Shown: positions 8,467 to 17,271 of the stretch, piece after piece
Numbering within the stretch: position 1 is the first letter of the stretch
Layout: every line of letters starts with the position of its first letter
Origin: 14-2 sp963628035
Lineage (GTDB): Bacteria > Bacillota > Clostridia > Lachnospirales > Lachnospiraceae
Reading direction: 5' to 3'
Assembly: GCA_963628035.1 (NCBI GenBank)
Contig: CAVGED010000096.1
Span: forward strand, 9,547-73,546
Length of the DNA stretch: 64,000 nt
The notes under the pieces: model-generated
Seen by the model: only the letters and a program-made list of their open reading frames with translations
Told to the model about the DNA's origin: nothing
Database searches by the model: none
Made by a program: the position numbers and the translations under genes

Positions 8467-9627
8467 ATGAACACAAGTGAAAAAGCCCTGTTTTTGCACA
8501 AAAAATGGCAAGGAAAACTGGAAACATGCGCCAAATCACCGGTAAAAAACCGGGAAGATCTCGCTCTGGCATACACGCCGGGCGTCGCAGAGCCCTGCAA
8601 AGAGATCGCTAAGGATCCGGATCTGGCATACACATACACCATGAAGGCCAACACCGTGGCCGTAGTCTCCGACGGCAGTGCCGTCCTGGGCCTTGGAAAC
8701 ATCGGGCCGCTGGCTGCCATGCCTGTGATGGAAGGAAAATGCGTGCTTTTCAAGGAATTCGGAGATGTCAACGCTGTCCCCATCTGCCTGGATACCCAGG
8801 ATACCGAGGAGATCATCAAGGCCGTCACCTGGCTGGCCCCCGGCTTCGGCGGCATTAACCTGGAAGATATCTCTGCCCCCCGCTGCTTTGAGATCGAGCA
8901 GCGCTTAAAGGAGACGCTATCCATCCCGGTATTTCATGACGATCAGCACGGCACAGCCATCGTAGTGCTTGCCGGTATCATCAATGCGCTGAAGGTCACC
9001 GGTAAGAAGAAGGAGGACTGCCGCGTGGTGGTAAATGGCGCCGGATCTGCCGGAGTAGCCATTACCAAGCTGCTCTTAACCTACGGATTTCCTCATGTAA
9101 CCATGTGTGACCGTCTTGGCATCATTGGCCGGGATTACCCGGATCTGAACTGGATGCAGAAGGAAATGACTAAGACCACCAACCTGGAAAATAAAAGCGG
9201 CACCCTGGCCGATGCCATGAAGGGCGCGGACATCTTCGTGGGTGTATCCGCTCCGGGCATTGTCACCCCGGAAATGGTGTCCGCAATGAATAAGGACGCC
9301 ATTCTATTCGCCATGGCCAACCCCGTGCCGGAGATCATGCCGGATCTTGCTAAGGCTGCCGGGGCAAGGATCGTCGGCACAGGCCGCAGCGACTTCCCCA
9401 ACCAGGTAAATAATGTGGTGGCATTCCCCGGAATCTTCAAGGGTGCTCTGGAGGGACGTGCCACACAGATCACCGAAGAGATGAAGCTGGCTGCTGCCGA
9501 AGCCATTGCAGCACTGGTTTCCCCGGAGGAGCTGAACGAGGATTTTATCATGCCACAGCCTTTTGACCCCAGAGTTGCCCAGGTGGTCAGCCTGGCTGTC
9601 AAGTCTCATATTGTAAAACAGGAGTAA
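8467..9627 (+). CDS. NAD(P)-dependent malic enzyme, short form
   Basis: Oxidatively decarboxylates malate to pyruvate. At 386 residues it is the short bacterial form without the C-terminal phosphotransacetylase domain of MaeB. Visible signatures are the N-terminal LALAYTPGVAEPC, the metal/malate region GGINLEDISAP, the segment FHDDQHGTAIV and the dinucleotide fold VVVNGAGSAGVAI. The start has AAAAGGAG seven bases upstream in a very AT-rich region. It is followed after five bases by the DUF4364 gene, so the two are likely cotranscribed. Cofactor preference (NAD or NADP) cannot be read with confidence. Confidence 0.93.
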   Translation: MNTSEKALFLHKKWQGKLETCAKSPVKNREDLALAYTPGVAEPCKEIAKDPDLAYTYTMKANTVAVVSDGSAVLGLGNIGPLAAMPVMEGKCVLFKEFGDVNAVPICLDTQDTEEIIKAVTWLAPGFGGINLEDISAPRCFEIEQRLKETLSIPVFHDDQHGTAIVVLAGIINALKVTGKKKEDCRVVVNGAGSAGVAITKLLLTYGFPHVTMCDRLGIIGRDYPDLNWMQKEMTKTTNLENKSGTLADAMKGADIFVGVSAPGIVTPEMVSAMNKDAILFAMANPVPEIMPDLAKAAGARIVGTGRSDFPNQVNNVVAFPGIFKGALEGRATQITEEMKLAAAEAIAALVSPEELNEDFIMPQPFDPRVAQVVSLAVKSHIVKQE

Positions 9628-9632
9628 CGATC

Positions 9633-10148
9633 ATGGCGGAAGCTTTAACGCAATACAAACTCATTATTTTATACATGCTGGACAAAGTGGATTTTCCCCT
9701 CACCAACACACAGATCTCCAATTTCATACTGGAGAAGGGATATACCAGCTATTTTACCCTGCAGCAAGCCATCAACGAACTGATCCTGGCGGAGCTGATC
9801 ATCGCGGAACCCACGCACAACAATACCTGCTACCACATCACGCCTGCAGGCCGGGAGACACTCTCCTACTTTCCGGACAAGATCTCCGATGCCATCAAGA
9901 AGGACATCCTCGCTTATTTTGAGAAAAACAGCATGGAATTGAAAAACGAAGTCCTTATCCTGGCGGATTACTACCGGACTACTGCGCGGGAATACGTGGC
10001 ACGCTGCCAGATCAAGGATCGTGAGACACCGCTGCTGGATCTGAATATTCGCGTGAATACAAAGGCACAGGCGGAGGCTGTCTGCAGCAACTGGAGACGT
10101 CAGAACGAGGATGTTTATGAATATCTGATGGATCTGTTGCTGAAATAA
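9633..10148 (+). CDS. DUF4364 family protein, winged-helix-like
   Basis: A 171-residue soluble protein. The N-terminal half (residues 5-85) looks like a winged helix-turn-helix: LTQYKLIILYMLDKVDFPLTN, then a helix and a hydrophobic strand with YHITPAGRETL. This layout is typical of DUF4364, a family common in Clostridia and often suspected to be DNA-binding. No ligand domain is recognised in the C-terminal half. Its start lies five bases after the malic enzyme stop, with AGGAG inside the end of that gene. A regulatory role is inference. Confidence 0.75.
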   Translation: MAEALTQYKLIILYMLDKVDFPLTNTQISNFILEKGYTSYFTLQQAINELILAELIIAEPTHNNTCYHITPAGRETLSYFPDKISDAIKKDILAYFEKNSMELKNEVLILADYYRTTAREYVARCQIKDRETPLLDLNIRVNTKAQAEAVCSNWRRQNEDVYEYLMDLLLK

Positions 10149-10171
10149 AACAAACTTTCCCGGGGCGTGAA

Positions 10172-10197
10172 AGGGGATCTGCTACAGCAGCTCCCCT
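10172..10197. terminator. Bidirectional terminator between DUF4364 and HAD genes
   Basis: AGGGGA-T-CTGCT / AGCAG-C-TCCCCT forms an 11-bp stem with one mismatch and a 2-nt loop, followed on the plus strand by AATTTCTTCTT. It contains the stop codon of the minus-strand HAD gene. T-runs are modest on both sides. Confidence 0.55.
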
Positions 10198-10778
10198 AAT
10201 TTCTTCTTCGCATCTTCAATTCCCGTAAAAGGAATTGCATGTATCCCCATATTCCGAGCCGCATTCACGTTGTCCCGACTGTCGTCCAGGAACACGCATT
10301 CCTCCGGCTTCAACTGATATCGTTCCAGCAAGGTCCGGTAGATCTCTGGCTCCGGCTTATTCAGCTTCACCTGCCAGGAGAACAGCGCTCCGTCCGTCAG
10401 TTCTAAGAAGGTCAGCTTCTCCTTCGTCAGATCAAAGGTTCTCTTGGAATAGTTGGATAGAATGTAGCAGTGATATCCTTCTTCCTTGAGACTTCCTACC
10501 CAATCCTCCGCATAGGGATAACGCTCAATGGTATCTGCCATATGATCCCAGAATAAACGGATCTCCTTCTCCAGTCCGGGAGCATTGGCGATGAAGGAGG
10601 CAAGAATCTCCTCATCGCTGATAAGACTCCTGTCATAGTCGCGCCATGCGTCGGACCGTACTGTAGCGTCCGCCAGCCGCTCAAGGATTTCGCCGGAGAA
10701 TCCAAGCTCGTGCATGACCTTCTCCCAACAAAAATCCGCAAGAACCATACCCACATCAAAAATAATATTTCTTATCAT
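10182..10778 (-). CDS. HAD-superfamily hydrolase, YihX-like
   Basis: A 198-residue HAD-fold hydrolase. The nucleophile loop is IIFDVGMVLADF at residues 5-16, where the second acid of the usual DxD is a glycine, as in the YihX/dehalogenase subgroup. SNYSKRTF (motif II), KPEPEIYRTLL (motif III) and VFLDDSRDNVNAA (motif IV) are present. YihX-like members remove phosphate from glucose-1-phosphate or similar small molecules, but the substrate cannot be deduced here. It follows purA by 15 bp on the same strand and probably shares its transcript. Its 3' end forms part of a terminator stem. Confidence 0.85.
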   Translation of the reverse strand: MIRNIIFDVGMVLADFCWEKVMHELGFSGEILERLADATVRSDAWRDYDRSLISDEEILASFIANAPGLEKEIRLFWDHMADTIERYPYAEDWVGSLKEEGYHCYILSNYSKRTFDLTKEKLTFLELTDGALFSWQVKLNKPEPEIYRTLLERYQLKPEECVFLDDSRDNVNAARNMGIHAIPFTGIEDAKKKLGELL

Positions 10779-10793
10779 TGTTCTCTCTCCATG

Positions 10794-12068
10794 TTACCGA
10801 TAGATAATATCGTCCCGTCCCGGTCCGTTGGAGACCATGGTGATGGGGAATCCGATCTTCTCCTCGATAAACTCAATATATTTCCGGCAGTTTTCCGGCA
10901 ACTCCTCATAGGTCCGAATGCCGCGGATGTCGCACTTCCAGCCCGGCAGCGTTGTAAGGATTGGCTTCGCTTTCTCAAGCTTAGCGGTAGTCGGGAAATC
11001 CGTGGTGATCTCACCATCGATCTCATAGGCGGTACACACCGGGATCTCATCGAGATACCCCAGCACATCCAAAACCGTAAATGCCACATCTGTGGTACCC
11101 TGGATCCTGCAGCCGTATTTGCTTGCTACGCAGTCAAACCAGCCCATTCTTCTGGGACGTCCGGTGGTAGCACCGAATTCACCGCCATCGCCGCCTCTGC
11201 GCCGCAGCTCATCCGCTTCCTCTCCGAAGATCTCGCTGACAAAGGCTCCTGCTCCCACTGCGGAGGAATATGCCTTGCAGACCGTGATGATCTTGCCGAT
11301 CTCATAGGGCGGAATTCCTGCGCCGATAGCACCGTAGGCTGCCAGGGTGGAGGACGACGTTACCATGGGATAGATCCCGTGATCCGGATCCTTCAGGGAG
11401 CCAAGCTGACCCTCCAGCAGGATGTTCTTTCCGGCCTTGATCGCATCGTAGAGATATGCGGAGGTATCGCATACATAAGGCTCCACCATCTTCCGATATC
11501 CTCTTAACTCCTCCATCAGATCCTCCGGCTTCAGCAGAGGCTTATGGTACAGATGCTCGAAGAGCACATTTTTCAACTCACAGATACGCTCCACCTTTTC
11601 CTTCAACAGTTCCTCGTCAAACAATTCGCTGACCTGGAACCCGATCTTTGCATATTTATCCGAATAAAACGGCGCGATCCCGGACTTGGTGGAACCAAAG
11701 GATTTTCCGGCCAGACGCGCTTCCTCATAAGAGTCCAGAAGGATATGATAAGACATCACAATCTGTGCGCGATCAGACACAAGAATCTTCGGTGCCGGCA
11801 CTCCCCGCTCCACGATGGACTGAATCTCCTTAAATAACAATGGAATATTCAGTGCCACACCATTTCCGATAATACTGGTGGTATGATTATAAAAAACTCC
11901 GGACGGCAACGTATGCAATGCAAATTTGCCATAATTGTTGACAATGGTGTGTCCCGCATTGGCACCGCCCTGGAAACGCACGATAATATCCGCTTCCTTC
12001 GCCAGCATATCCGTAATCTTTCCTTTGCCTTCGTCGCCCCAGTTTGCTCCGACAATTGCTTTTACCAT
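10794..12068 (-). CDS. purA: Adenylosuccinate synthetase
   Basis: Joins aspartate to IMP using GTP in the first committed step of AMP synthesis. The 424-residue protein carries the GTP-binding signature GANWGDEGKGKITD at residues 6-19, including the catalytic aspartate, the GGANAGHTIV loop and the KSFGSTKSGIAPFYSDKYAKIGF segment near residues 120-145. The start has a GAGGAGGATT site. The upstream DNA holds a recognisable promoter. No purine riboswitch fold is visible in the short (about 45 nt) leader. Confidence 0.97.
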   Translation of the reverse strand: MVKAIVGANWGDEGKGKITDMLAKEADIIVRFQGGANAGHTIVNNYGKFALHTLPSGVFYNHTTSIIGNGVALNIPLLFKEIQSIVERGVPAPKILVSDRAQIVMSYHILLDSYEEARLAGKSFGSTKSGIAPFYSDKYAKIGFQVSELFDEELLKEKVERICELKNVLFEHLYHKPLLKPEDLMEELRGYRKMVEPYVCDTSAYLYDAIKAGKNILLEGQLGSLKDPDHGIYPMVTSSSTLAAYGAIGAGIPPYEIGKIITVCKAYSSAVGAGAFVSEIFGEEADELRRRGGDGGEFGATTGRPRRMGWFDCVASKYGCRIQGTTDVAFTVLDVLGYLDEIPVCTAYEIDGEITTDFPTTAKLEKAKPILTTLPGWKCDIRGIRTYEELPENCRKYIEFIEEKIGFPITMVSNGPGRDDIIYR

Positions 12069-12118
12069 TTCTGAATCCTCCTCGTACTTCTGGTTTTCGT
12101 TTTCACACGTACTTAACC

Positions 12119-12147
12119 AGTATACACGGTTTTATTCCATAAGTAAA
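12119..12147 (-). promoter_or_regulatory. Sigma-A promoter of purA
   Basis: Minus strand TTTACT (12142-12147), 17-bp spacer, TATACT (12119-12124). Transcription would start about 45 bases before the purA ATG. Confidence 0.6.
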
Positions 12148-12173
12148 ATCAATGTTTTTTATATTTATCATAA

Positions 12174-13061
12174 TTAATTATTATGTATCATTTCCAGAAA
12201 CTTCCGGGATGCGGCCGATTGGGGAATCCGCTCGTCCGTGATGATACAGAACTCCCGCTTCGGAATCCTGCGGTCGAAGGTCAGCTCAAACAACTCGCCC
12301 CGGTCAATATACTCCTGTGCGAACTCCCGCACCACGCTGGCAATCCCAAGTCCCCGGAGCGCAAACTGGATCAGCATATTGCTGGTCGCCAGCTCGAATT
12401 CCGGGTGCAGCTCCACATCCTGTTCCTTCAGAAAATGCTCCACATAGCTGCGGGTGGAGGTACTCCCCTCCAGGCACATGATGGGAAGCTGCTCCAGATC
12501 CTTATAGGACAGAAGCTTTCCCTTCAACTGCCAGAACAGGCTTCCCGCCACAAAAATATCCTCGATTTTCTTCACCGGCACCAGATTCCAGGGATGGCGG
12601 CTGTTCACCGGAGTGCTGACCACCCCAAAGTCAATCCTGCCGTCCATCAGATGGCGGATCGTCTCCGGCGTGGGCGCATTGGTAACCGTCACCTTGATTC
12701 CGGGATACCTTCGATGAAACTGCTCCAGCCATGGAAGCAGATAAAACTGCAGCGTCATGTCGCTGGCGCCGATATGGATCTCACCCAGATCAAGATCCAG
12801 CATCTCCTGCACCTTCTGTTCCCCCTGCCGGATGTATTCATACCCTCTGGACACATAAGAATACAGAAGCTCCCCCTCCCTGGTCAGGCGAACGCCCTTC
12901 TTCATGCGCACGAACAAGGTCAGCTTCAACTGTCTCTCCAGGTTCTTGATACTCTGGCTCACTGCAGGCTGGGAGAGCGCCAGCTCCTCCGCCGCCTGGG
13001 TGATCCCGCCGGATCTTGCCACATAATAAAATATTTTGTAATACTCCAGATTTACGTCCAT
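12174..13061 (-). CDS. LysR-family transcriptional regulator
   Basis: A 295-residue regulator with the LysR helix-turn-helix at residues 1-62 (YYVARSGGITQAAEELALSQPAVSQSIKNLE) and a two-lobed ligand-binding domain from about residue 90 onward. The start at 13061 is clear because AGAGGAA precedes it and the protein then opens MDVNLEYYKIF; the long upstream extension would overlap the ATPase gene. It follows the calcium ATPase gene by only 23 bp, so it may be cotranscribed with it. Effector and targets are unknown. Confidence 0.9.
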   Translation of the reverse strand: MDVNLEYYKIFYYVARSGGITQAAEELALSQPAVSQSIKNLERQLKLTLFVRMKKGVRLTREGELLYSYVSRGYEYIRQGEQKVQEMLDLDLGEIHIGASDMTLQFYLLPWLEQFHRRYPGIKVTVTNAPTPETIRHLMDGRIDFGVVSTPVNSRHPWNLVPVKKIEDIFVAGSLFWQLKGKLLSYKDLEQLPIMCLEGSTSTRSYVEHFLKEQDVELHPEFELATSNMLIQFALRGLGIASVVREFAQEYIDRGELFELTFDRRIPKREFCIITDERIPQSAASRKFLEMIHNN

Positions 13062-13084
13062 AAATATTCCTCTTATCGTTTCCG

Positions 13085-15697
13085 TCAATCGTTTGCTTTT
13101 CCTTTGAACATAAGCTTCAACAGTTGTATCACCGGAAGGTTCAGTGCCGCCAGACCGTAAACGATAAGCAGCTGCCGAAGGCTCAAAGCCGTCACCGCAA
13201 ACACCGGATGAAGCACCGGAACCAGCAGCACCAGGTTCAGCATCAAAAACCCGGCCAGGAAAGCAAACCACAGAAACTTATTATTGTAAAAATTCCTTGT
13301 AAACAGCACCGGACGCTCAGACTTGCAGTTAAAGCCATGCACCAGCCGTGACAGACACAGTGTTGCAAAGGCCATGGTACTGGCAAGTCCCGGCCCGCCC
13401 GCTTTAAGGCCGATAAAATAGGCGCTGATGGTTGCCAGAGCGATTACAAGCCCCTCAACCAGTATCGTAACCATCACCGATCCTGTGAGCACGGATTCAC
13501 CATGTCTCCTGGGCTTATCCCTCATGACCTCCCCGGTGTGTGGATCTAAGCCCAGCGCAATGGCCGGAAGCGAGTCTGTTAAAAGGTTGATGAACAGCAG
13601 ATGTACCGCCGCGAAGGGCACCTCCGTCCCGGCCAGAAAGGTGATAAGCACCGCCAGGATCCCCGCCATATTGCCGGAGAGCAGAAATACAATGGATTTT
13701 CGGATATTCCGATAGACGTTTCTTCCGTTTTCCACCGCCTTGACAATGGTGGCAAAATTATCATCTGCAAGGATCATGGATGCCGCATCCTTAGCCACCT
13801 CTGTCCCGGTAATCCCCATGGCAACACCCACATCCGCCTGTTTTAAGGCAGGTGCGTCGTTGACGCCGTCTCCTGTCATGGCAACGATATTTCCGCGCTG
13901 CTGCCAGGCCTTTACAATACGGATCTTATGCTCCGGCGACACCCTGGCATAGACAGCCACATCCTCCACCATATCCTTTAATTCTTCATCGGTAAGCTTC
14001 TCCAGCTCTTCTCCGGTCACAGTACGCTTTCCTTCTGTCAGGATTCCGATCTCTCCGGCGATGGCCGAAGCTGTCACCGCATGATCCCCGGTGATCATGA
14101 TGGGGCGTATCCCTGCTTTCTTACAATCCGCTACTGCCGCCTTAGATTCCTCTCTCGGCGGATCGATCATGGAACACATTCCCAGAAAAACAAGATTCTC
14201 CTCGTCCTTCTCGTAAATGCTGTTTTCCTCCATAGTCTTATAGCCGAAGGCCAGCACCCGCAGTCCCCGGCCGGAATATTCCTCGTTGGCTCTTAGGATC
14301 TCTGCTTTATCCCCCTCTGTGATGGAACGGATTCCCGTCCCTTCCAGGATGCGGTCGGTTCTCGTCAGCAGCACATCTACGGCGCCTTTTGTAATCATAG
14401 TAACTATATTTTCCCGCCGATGCAGCGTGCTCATCAGCTTCCGGTCCGAGTCGAAGGGGACCTCACCAATCCTTCTATACGCCGCCCGTATCTCCTCTGG
14501 GCTCTCTGCACCTTCCATCTTATCCAGCATATGGAGAAAGGCAAGCTCCGTCGGATCGCCAATATCCTCGCCATTCACATTTGTCGCGTCATTGCACAGC
14601 ACGCCTGCTGTCACCAGAAGCCGTTCCGGCTCCCGGTTCAGATCGGTTTTTTCTATTTTTTTACTAATATGGGGGACATACAGATGGATGGCTGTCATGC
14701 GGTTCTGGGTCAGTGTTCCGGTCTTATCGGAGCAGATCACAGAGACGCTTCCCAAACCCTCCACGGCGGAAAGCTTGCGGATAATGGCGTTTTCCCGTGA
14801 CATTTTCCTGGTACCGAAGGCCAGAACGATGGTTACGATGGAGCTCAACGCCTCCGGGATAGCCGCCACTGCCAGGGCAACGGCAAAAAGAAACGCCTGC
14901 ATGATGCTCTCGCCCCGCCAGACACTTAAGCCAAACAGCAATGCACATATGGCAAGGATCAGAATGGATATTCTTCGTCCGAAGGCATCCATGCTCTGCT
15001 GCAAAGGCGTCTCATGCTCCTTGGTGCTTTTTAGAAGGGCAGCAATTCTTCCGACCTCCGTCTCCATCCCGGTTGCGGTCACCACAACAGTCCCGCGTCC
15101 GTAAGCAATAAAGCTTCCGGAAAAAAGCATGTTCACCCGGTCTCCAAGAGGGGCCTCCTTGGGAATCTCCACATCCTTCTTCTCTACCGGAAGGCTCTCT
15201 CCGGTCAGAGTGCTCTCATCTGCCTTGAGGCTGGCACTCATAAGGATCCTGCCGTCTGCCGGCACATAGTCGCCGGCTTCCATAACCAGGATATCTCCGG
15301 GCACTACCTCCCGCGACGGCAGCAATGTCACAGCTCCATCCCGGAGTACCTTGGCATGGGGGCCGGACAGCTTCTTAAGTGCTGACAGAGATTTCTCCGC
15401 CTTGGTATGCTGAATGGTTCCAAGGACTGCATTCATTATGATTACAAGAAAGATAACACCTGCACTCTCCCAATCTCCCAGAATACCTGAGACCAGCGCC
15501 GCCACAATCAGGATAAGCACCAGAAAGTCCTTAAACTGCTCCAGAAAGATTCTCCATACCGGCTTCTTCTCTACATCCGCCAGTTCATTGTAGCCATAGG
15601 TCTCCTGACGTCTTCCTGCCTCTCTCCCGTCAAGACCTTCCTCCTTCGTATGAAGCTTAGAAAGCACTTCCTCCTTGCTCATCTGATACATATCCAT
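13085..15697 (-). CDS. P-type cation ATPase, calcium-transporting (SERCA/PMCA-like, PMR1-related)
   Basis: An 870-residue P2A-type ATPase likely to export Ca2+. It has an N-terminal cation ATPase domain (KEEVLSKLHTKEEGL), the TGES loop of the actuator domain at residues 165-168, the ion-binding IPEAL in M4 (280-284), the phosphorylated Asp324 in DKTGTLTQ, the hinge MTGDGVNDAPALK and a C-terminal block of about six helices. PEAL rather than PEGL is common in bacterial calcium pumps. The ATG at 15697 has AGGAG eight bases upstream; a TTG two codons earlier is less likely. Calcium specificity is inferred from family resemblance. Confidence 0.9.
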   Translation of the reverse strand: MDMYQMSKEEVLSKLHTKEEGLDGREAGRRQETYGYNELADVEKKPVWRIFLEQFKDFLVLILIVAALVSGILGDWESAGVIFLVIIMNAVLGTIQHTKAEKSLSALKKLSGPHAKVLRDGAVTLLPSREVVPGDILVMEAGDYVPADGRILMSASLKADESTLTGESLPVEKKDVEIPKEAPLGDRVNMLFSGSFIAYGRGTVVVTATGMETEVGRIAALLKSTKEHETPLQQSMDAFGRRISILILAICALLFGLSVWRGESIMQAFLFAVALAVAAIPEALSSIVTIVLAFGTRKMSRENAIIRKLSAVEGLGSVSVICSDKTGTLTQNRMTAIHLYVPHISKKIEKTDLNREPERLLVTAGVLCNDATNVNGEDIGDPTELAFLHMLDKMEGAESPEEIRAAYRRIGEVPFDSDRKLMSTLHRRENIVTMITKGAVDVLLTRTDRILEGTGIRSITEGDKAEILRANEEYSGRGLRVLAFGYKTMEENSIYEKDEENLVFLGMCSMIDPPREESKAAVADCKKAGIRPIMITGDHAVTASAIAGEIGILTEGKRTVTGEELEKLTDEELKDMVEDVAVYARVSPEHKIRIVKAWQQRGNIVAMTGDGVNDAPALKQADVGVAMGITGTEVAKDAASMILADDNFATIVKAVENGRNVYRNIRKSIVFLLSGNMAGILAVLITFLAGTEVPFAAVHLLFINLLTDSLPAIALGLDPHTGEVMRDKPRRHGESVLTGSVMVTILVEGLVIALATISAYFIGLKAGGPGLASTMAFATLCLSRLVHGFNCKSERPVLFTRNFYNNKFLWFAFLAGFLMLNLVLLVPVLHPVFAVTALSLRQLLIVYGLAALNLPVIQLLKLMFKGKAND

Positions 15698-15737
15698 CGG
15701 CAATGCTCCTTATATAGGTACTACAGAATTCTCATAC

Positions 15738-16607
15738 CTACTCGTTATGAAGTTTTTTACAGCAGGTAACCGCCAGCGCACCGGGTCCGATGTGACAGGA
15801 AACGCTTAAGGAAAGCGGATCCATCACGATTTCATGTCCCGGAAAAGCCGTCATAAGCTCCTGCTTCCACTCTTGGGCGGCTTCGAGATTCTTCGTATAA
15901 GCCGCATGGATCCACATGTCTTTTCCTTCGGGATCGTGAAACCGTTCCTTCAGATCGTTACGGATGGCTTCTATCATAATATTTTTTCCCTGCTTTGTTG
16001 TTCTGGCCTTGGCAAAGGCATCCAGCTTCTCCCCCTGGATCTGCAGTACCGGCTTTAACTTCAGCAGCGTTCCCAGTGCCGCAGCAGCAGGCGTGATCCT
16101 TCCGCCCTTCTTCAGATAATACAGGGTATCCAGCATGATATAGATGCTGGATTCAAACCTGGTCTCCTCCAGATAATTCTTGATTTCCAAGGCACTCCTG
16201 CCCTGCTCTGCCATCCGCTTTGCATCCAGCACGGACTGCTTTAAGGTTACGGAGATCCGCTGGTTATTCACCACCTGCACCCTTCCCTCATATTCCCGTG
16301 CCAGTGCCATTGCCGCCTCACAGGATCCGGAGAGGCCGCTGGACATGGGGATATGCACGATCTCATCATATTCCTCTAGCAGACGATCCCAGGTATCAAT
16401 GATGTCCGCCACTGCAGGCATGGAAGTGGAAATATCAGCATCGCTCTCCAACTTCTCGTAAAACTGCTCCTGTGTCAGATTAATATCTTCAAAATATGTC
16501 TCCCCATTCACAAAGAACGGCATAGGCAGAACATATACGCCTTCTGTTTTTGCCTGCTGCTGGGTGATTCCACTGTTGCTGTCCGTCATCACTGCTACCT
16601 TACTCAA
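15738..16607 (-). CDS. DegV family fatty-acid-binding protein
   Basis: A 289-residue DegV protein (FakB type). These proteins hold a fatty acid while the kinase FakA phosphorylates it, feeding exogenous fatty acids into phospholipids. The N-terminus VAVMTDSNSGI, the central IVHIPMSSGLSGSCEAA and the later YLKKGGRITPAAAALGTLLKLKP are characteristic. The start codon is TTG with a strong AAGGAGG site eight bases before it; no better ATG exists upstream. No fakA is nearby, so its partner kinase is presumably elsewhere. Confidence 0.9.
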   Translation of the reverse strand: MSKVAVMTDSNSGITQQQAKTEGVYVLPMPFFVNGETYFEDINLTQEQFYEKLESDADISTSMPAVADIIDTWDRLLEEYDEIVHIPMSSGLSGSCEAAMALAREYEGRVQVVNNQRISVTLKQSVLDAKRMAEQGRSALEIKNYLEETRFESSIYIMLDTLYYLKKGGRITPAAAALGTLLKLKPVLQIQGEKLDAFAKARTTKQGKNIMIEAIRNDLKERFHDPEGKDMWIHAAYTKNLEAAQEWKQELMTAFPGHEIVMDPLSLSVSCHIGPGALAVTCCKKLHNE

Positions 16608-16643
16608 TGTGATTTCCTCCTTATTTCACTACGATTCGCAATT

Positions 16644-17213
16644 CTAATCTTTTTTCTTTGCCACGGAATAGCCAAATTTTCCAATCTTCTCTCCCAGCAG
16701 GAAATATTCACCATGGGAATACGCCACCAGACCCGTCCGGTTCAGCTCAAACTTCCCCTTCTCATCCATATACGCATCTTCTACCGTGACACCCACCACC
16801 TCAGCCAGAAACATATGATGAGAGCCCAGTTCAATGACATCCTTCACCTTGCACTCCATGTTCAGCGGACTCTCCGCGATTCCGGGTGCATTAATATGCT
16901 TCGACGGAAGCGGCGTCAGCCCCAGCTCATGGAACTTATCCACGTTTCTCCCAGACTTCACGCCGCAGTAATCCGTGGCATATGTCAGCTCCTTCGTCAC
17001 CAGATTTATCACAAACTCTCCGGTCTCCTTAATGATATCATAAGAGTAACGCTCCGGTCTCACTGAAATAGAAACCATAGCGGGATCTGAACAGATCGTC
17101 CCCGCCCAGGCCACCGTAATGATATTGGGCTTCTCTCCCTCCCGCTTGCAGCTCACCATCACTGCAGGTACCGGGTACAGCATATTTCCTGCCTTCCAAT
17201 TCTGCTTAGCCAT
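16644..17213 (-). CDS. Flavin reductase family protein (FMN-binding split barrel)
   Basis: A 189-residue flavoprotein-like product. The segment PVPAVMVSCKREGEKPNIITVAWAGTICSDPAMVSISVRP matches the FMN-binding split barrel of the flavin reductase/FlaRed group, with the later FVINL and C-terminal GKFGYSVAKKK. Anaerobes carry many copies of this family with unknown substrates. It lies between the CBS pyrophosphatase and DegV genes on the same strand, about 35-60 bp from each. Fold assignment is firm; physiological role is not. Confidence 0.85.
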   Translation of the reverse strand: MAKQNWKAGNMLYPVPAVMVSCKREGEKPNIITVAWAGTICSDPAMVSISVRPERYSYDIIKETGEFVINLVTKELTYATDYCGVKSGRNVDKFHELGLTPLPSKHINAPGIAESPLNMECKVKDVIELGSHHMFLAEVVGVTVEDAYMDEKGKFELNRTGLVAYSHGEYFLLGEKIGKFGYSVAKKKD

Positions 17214-17271
17214 CTTTCATCTTCCTTTCCAGAAAGCGGTATTACCCGCATTTTCTTACCTCGTGTTCATT

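Noticed and set aside
12069..12118. Purine riboswitch before purA
   Set aside because: The leader is short and shows no three-way junction or conserved loop sequences.
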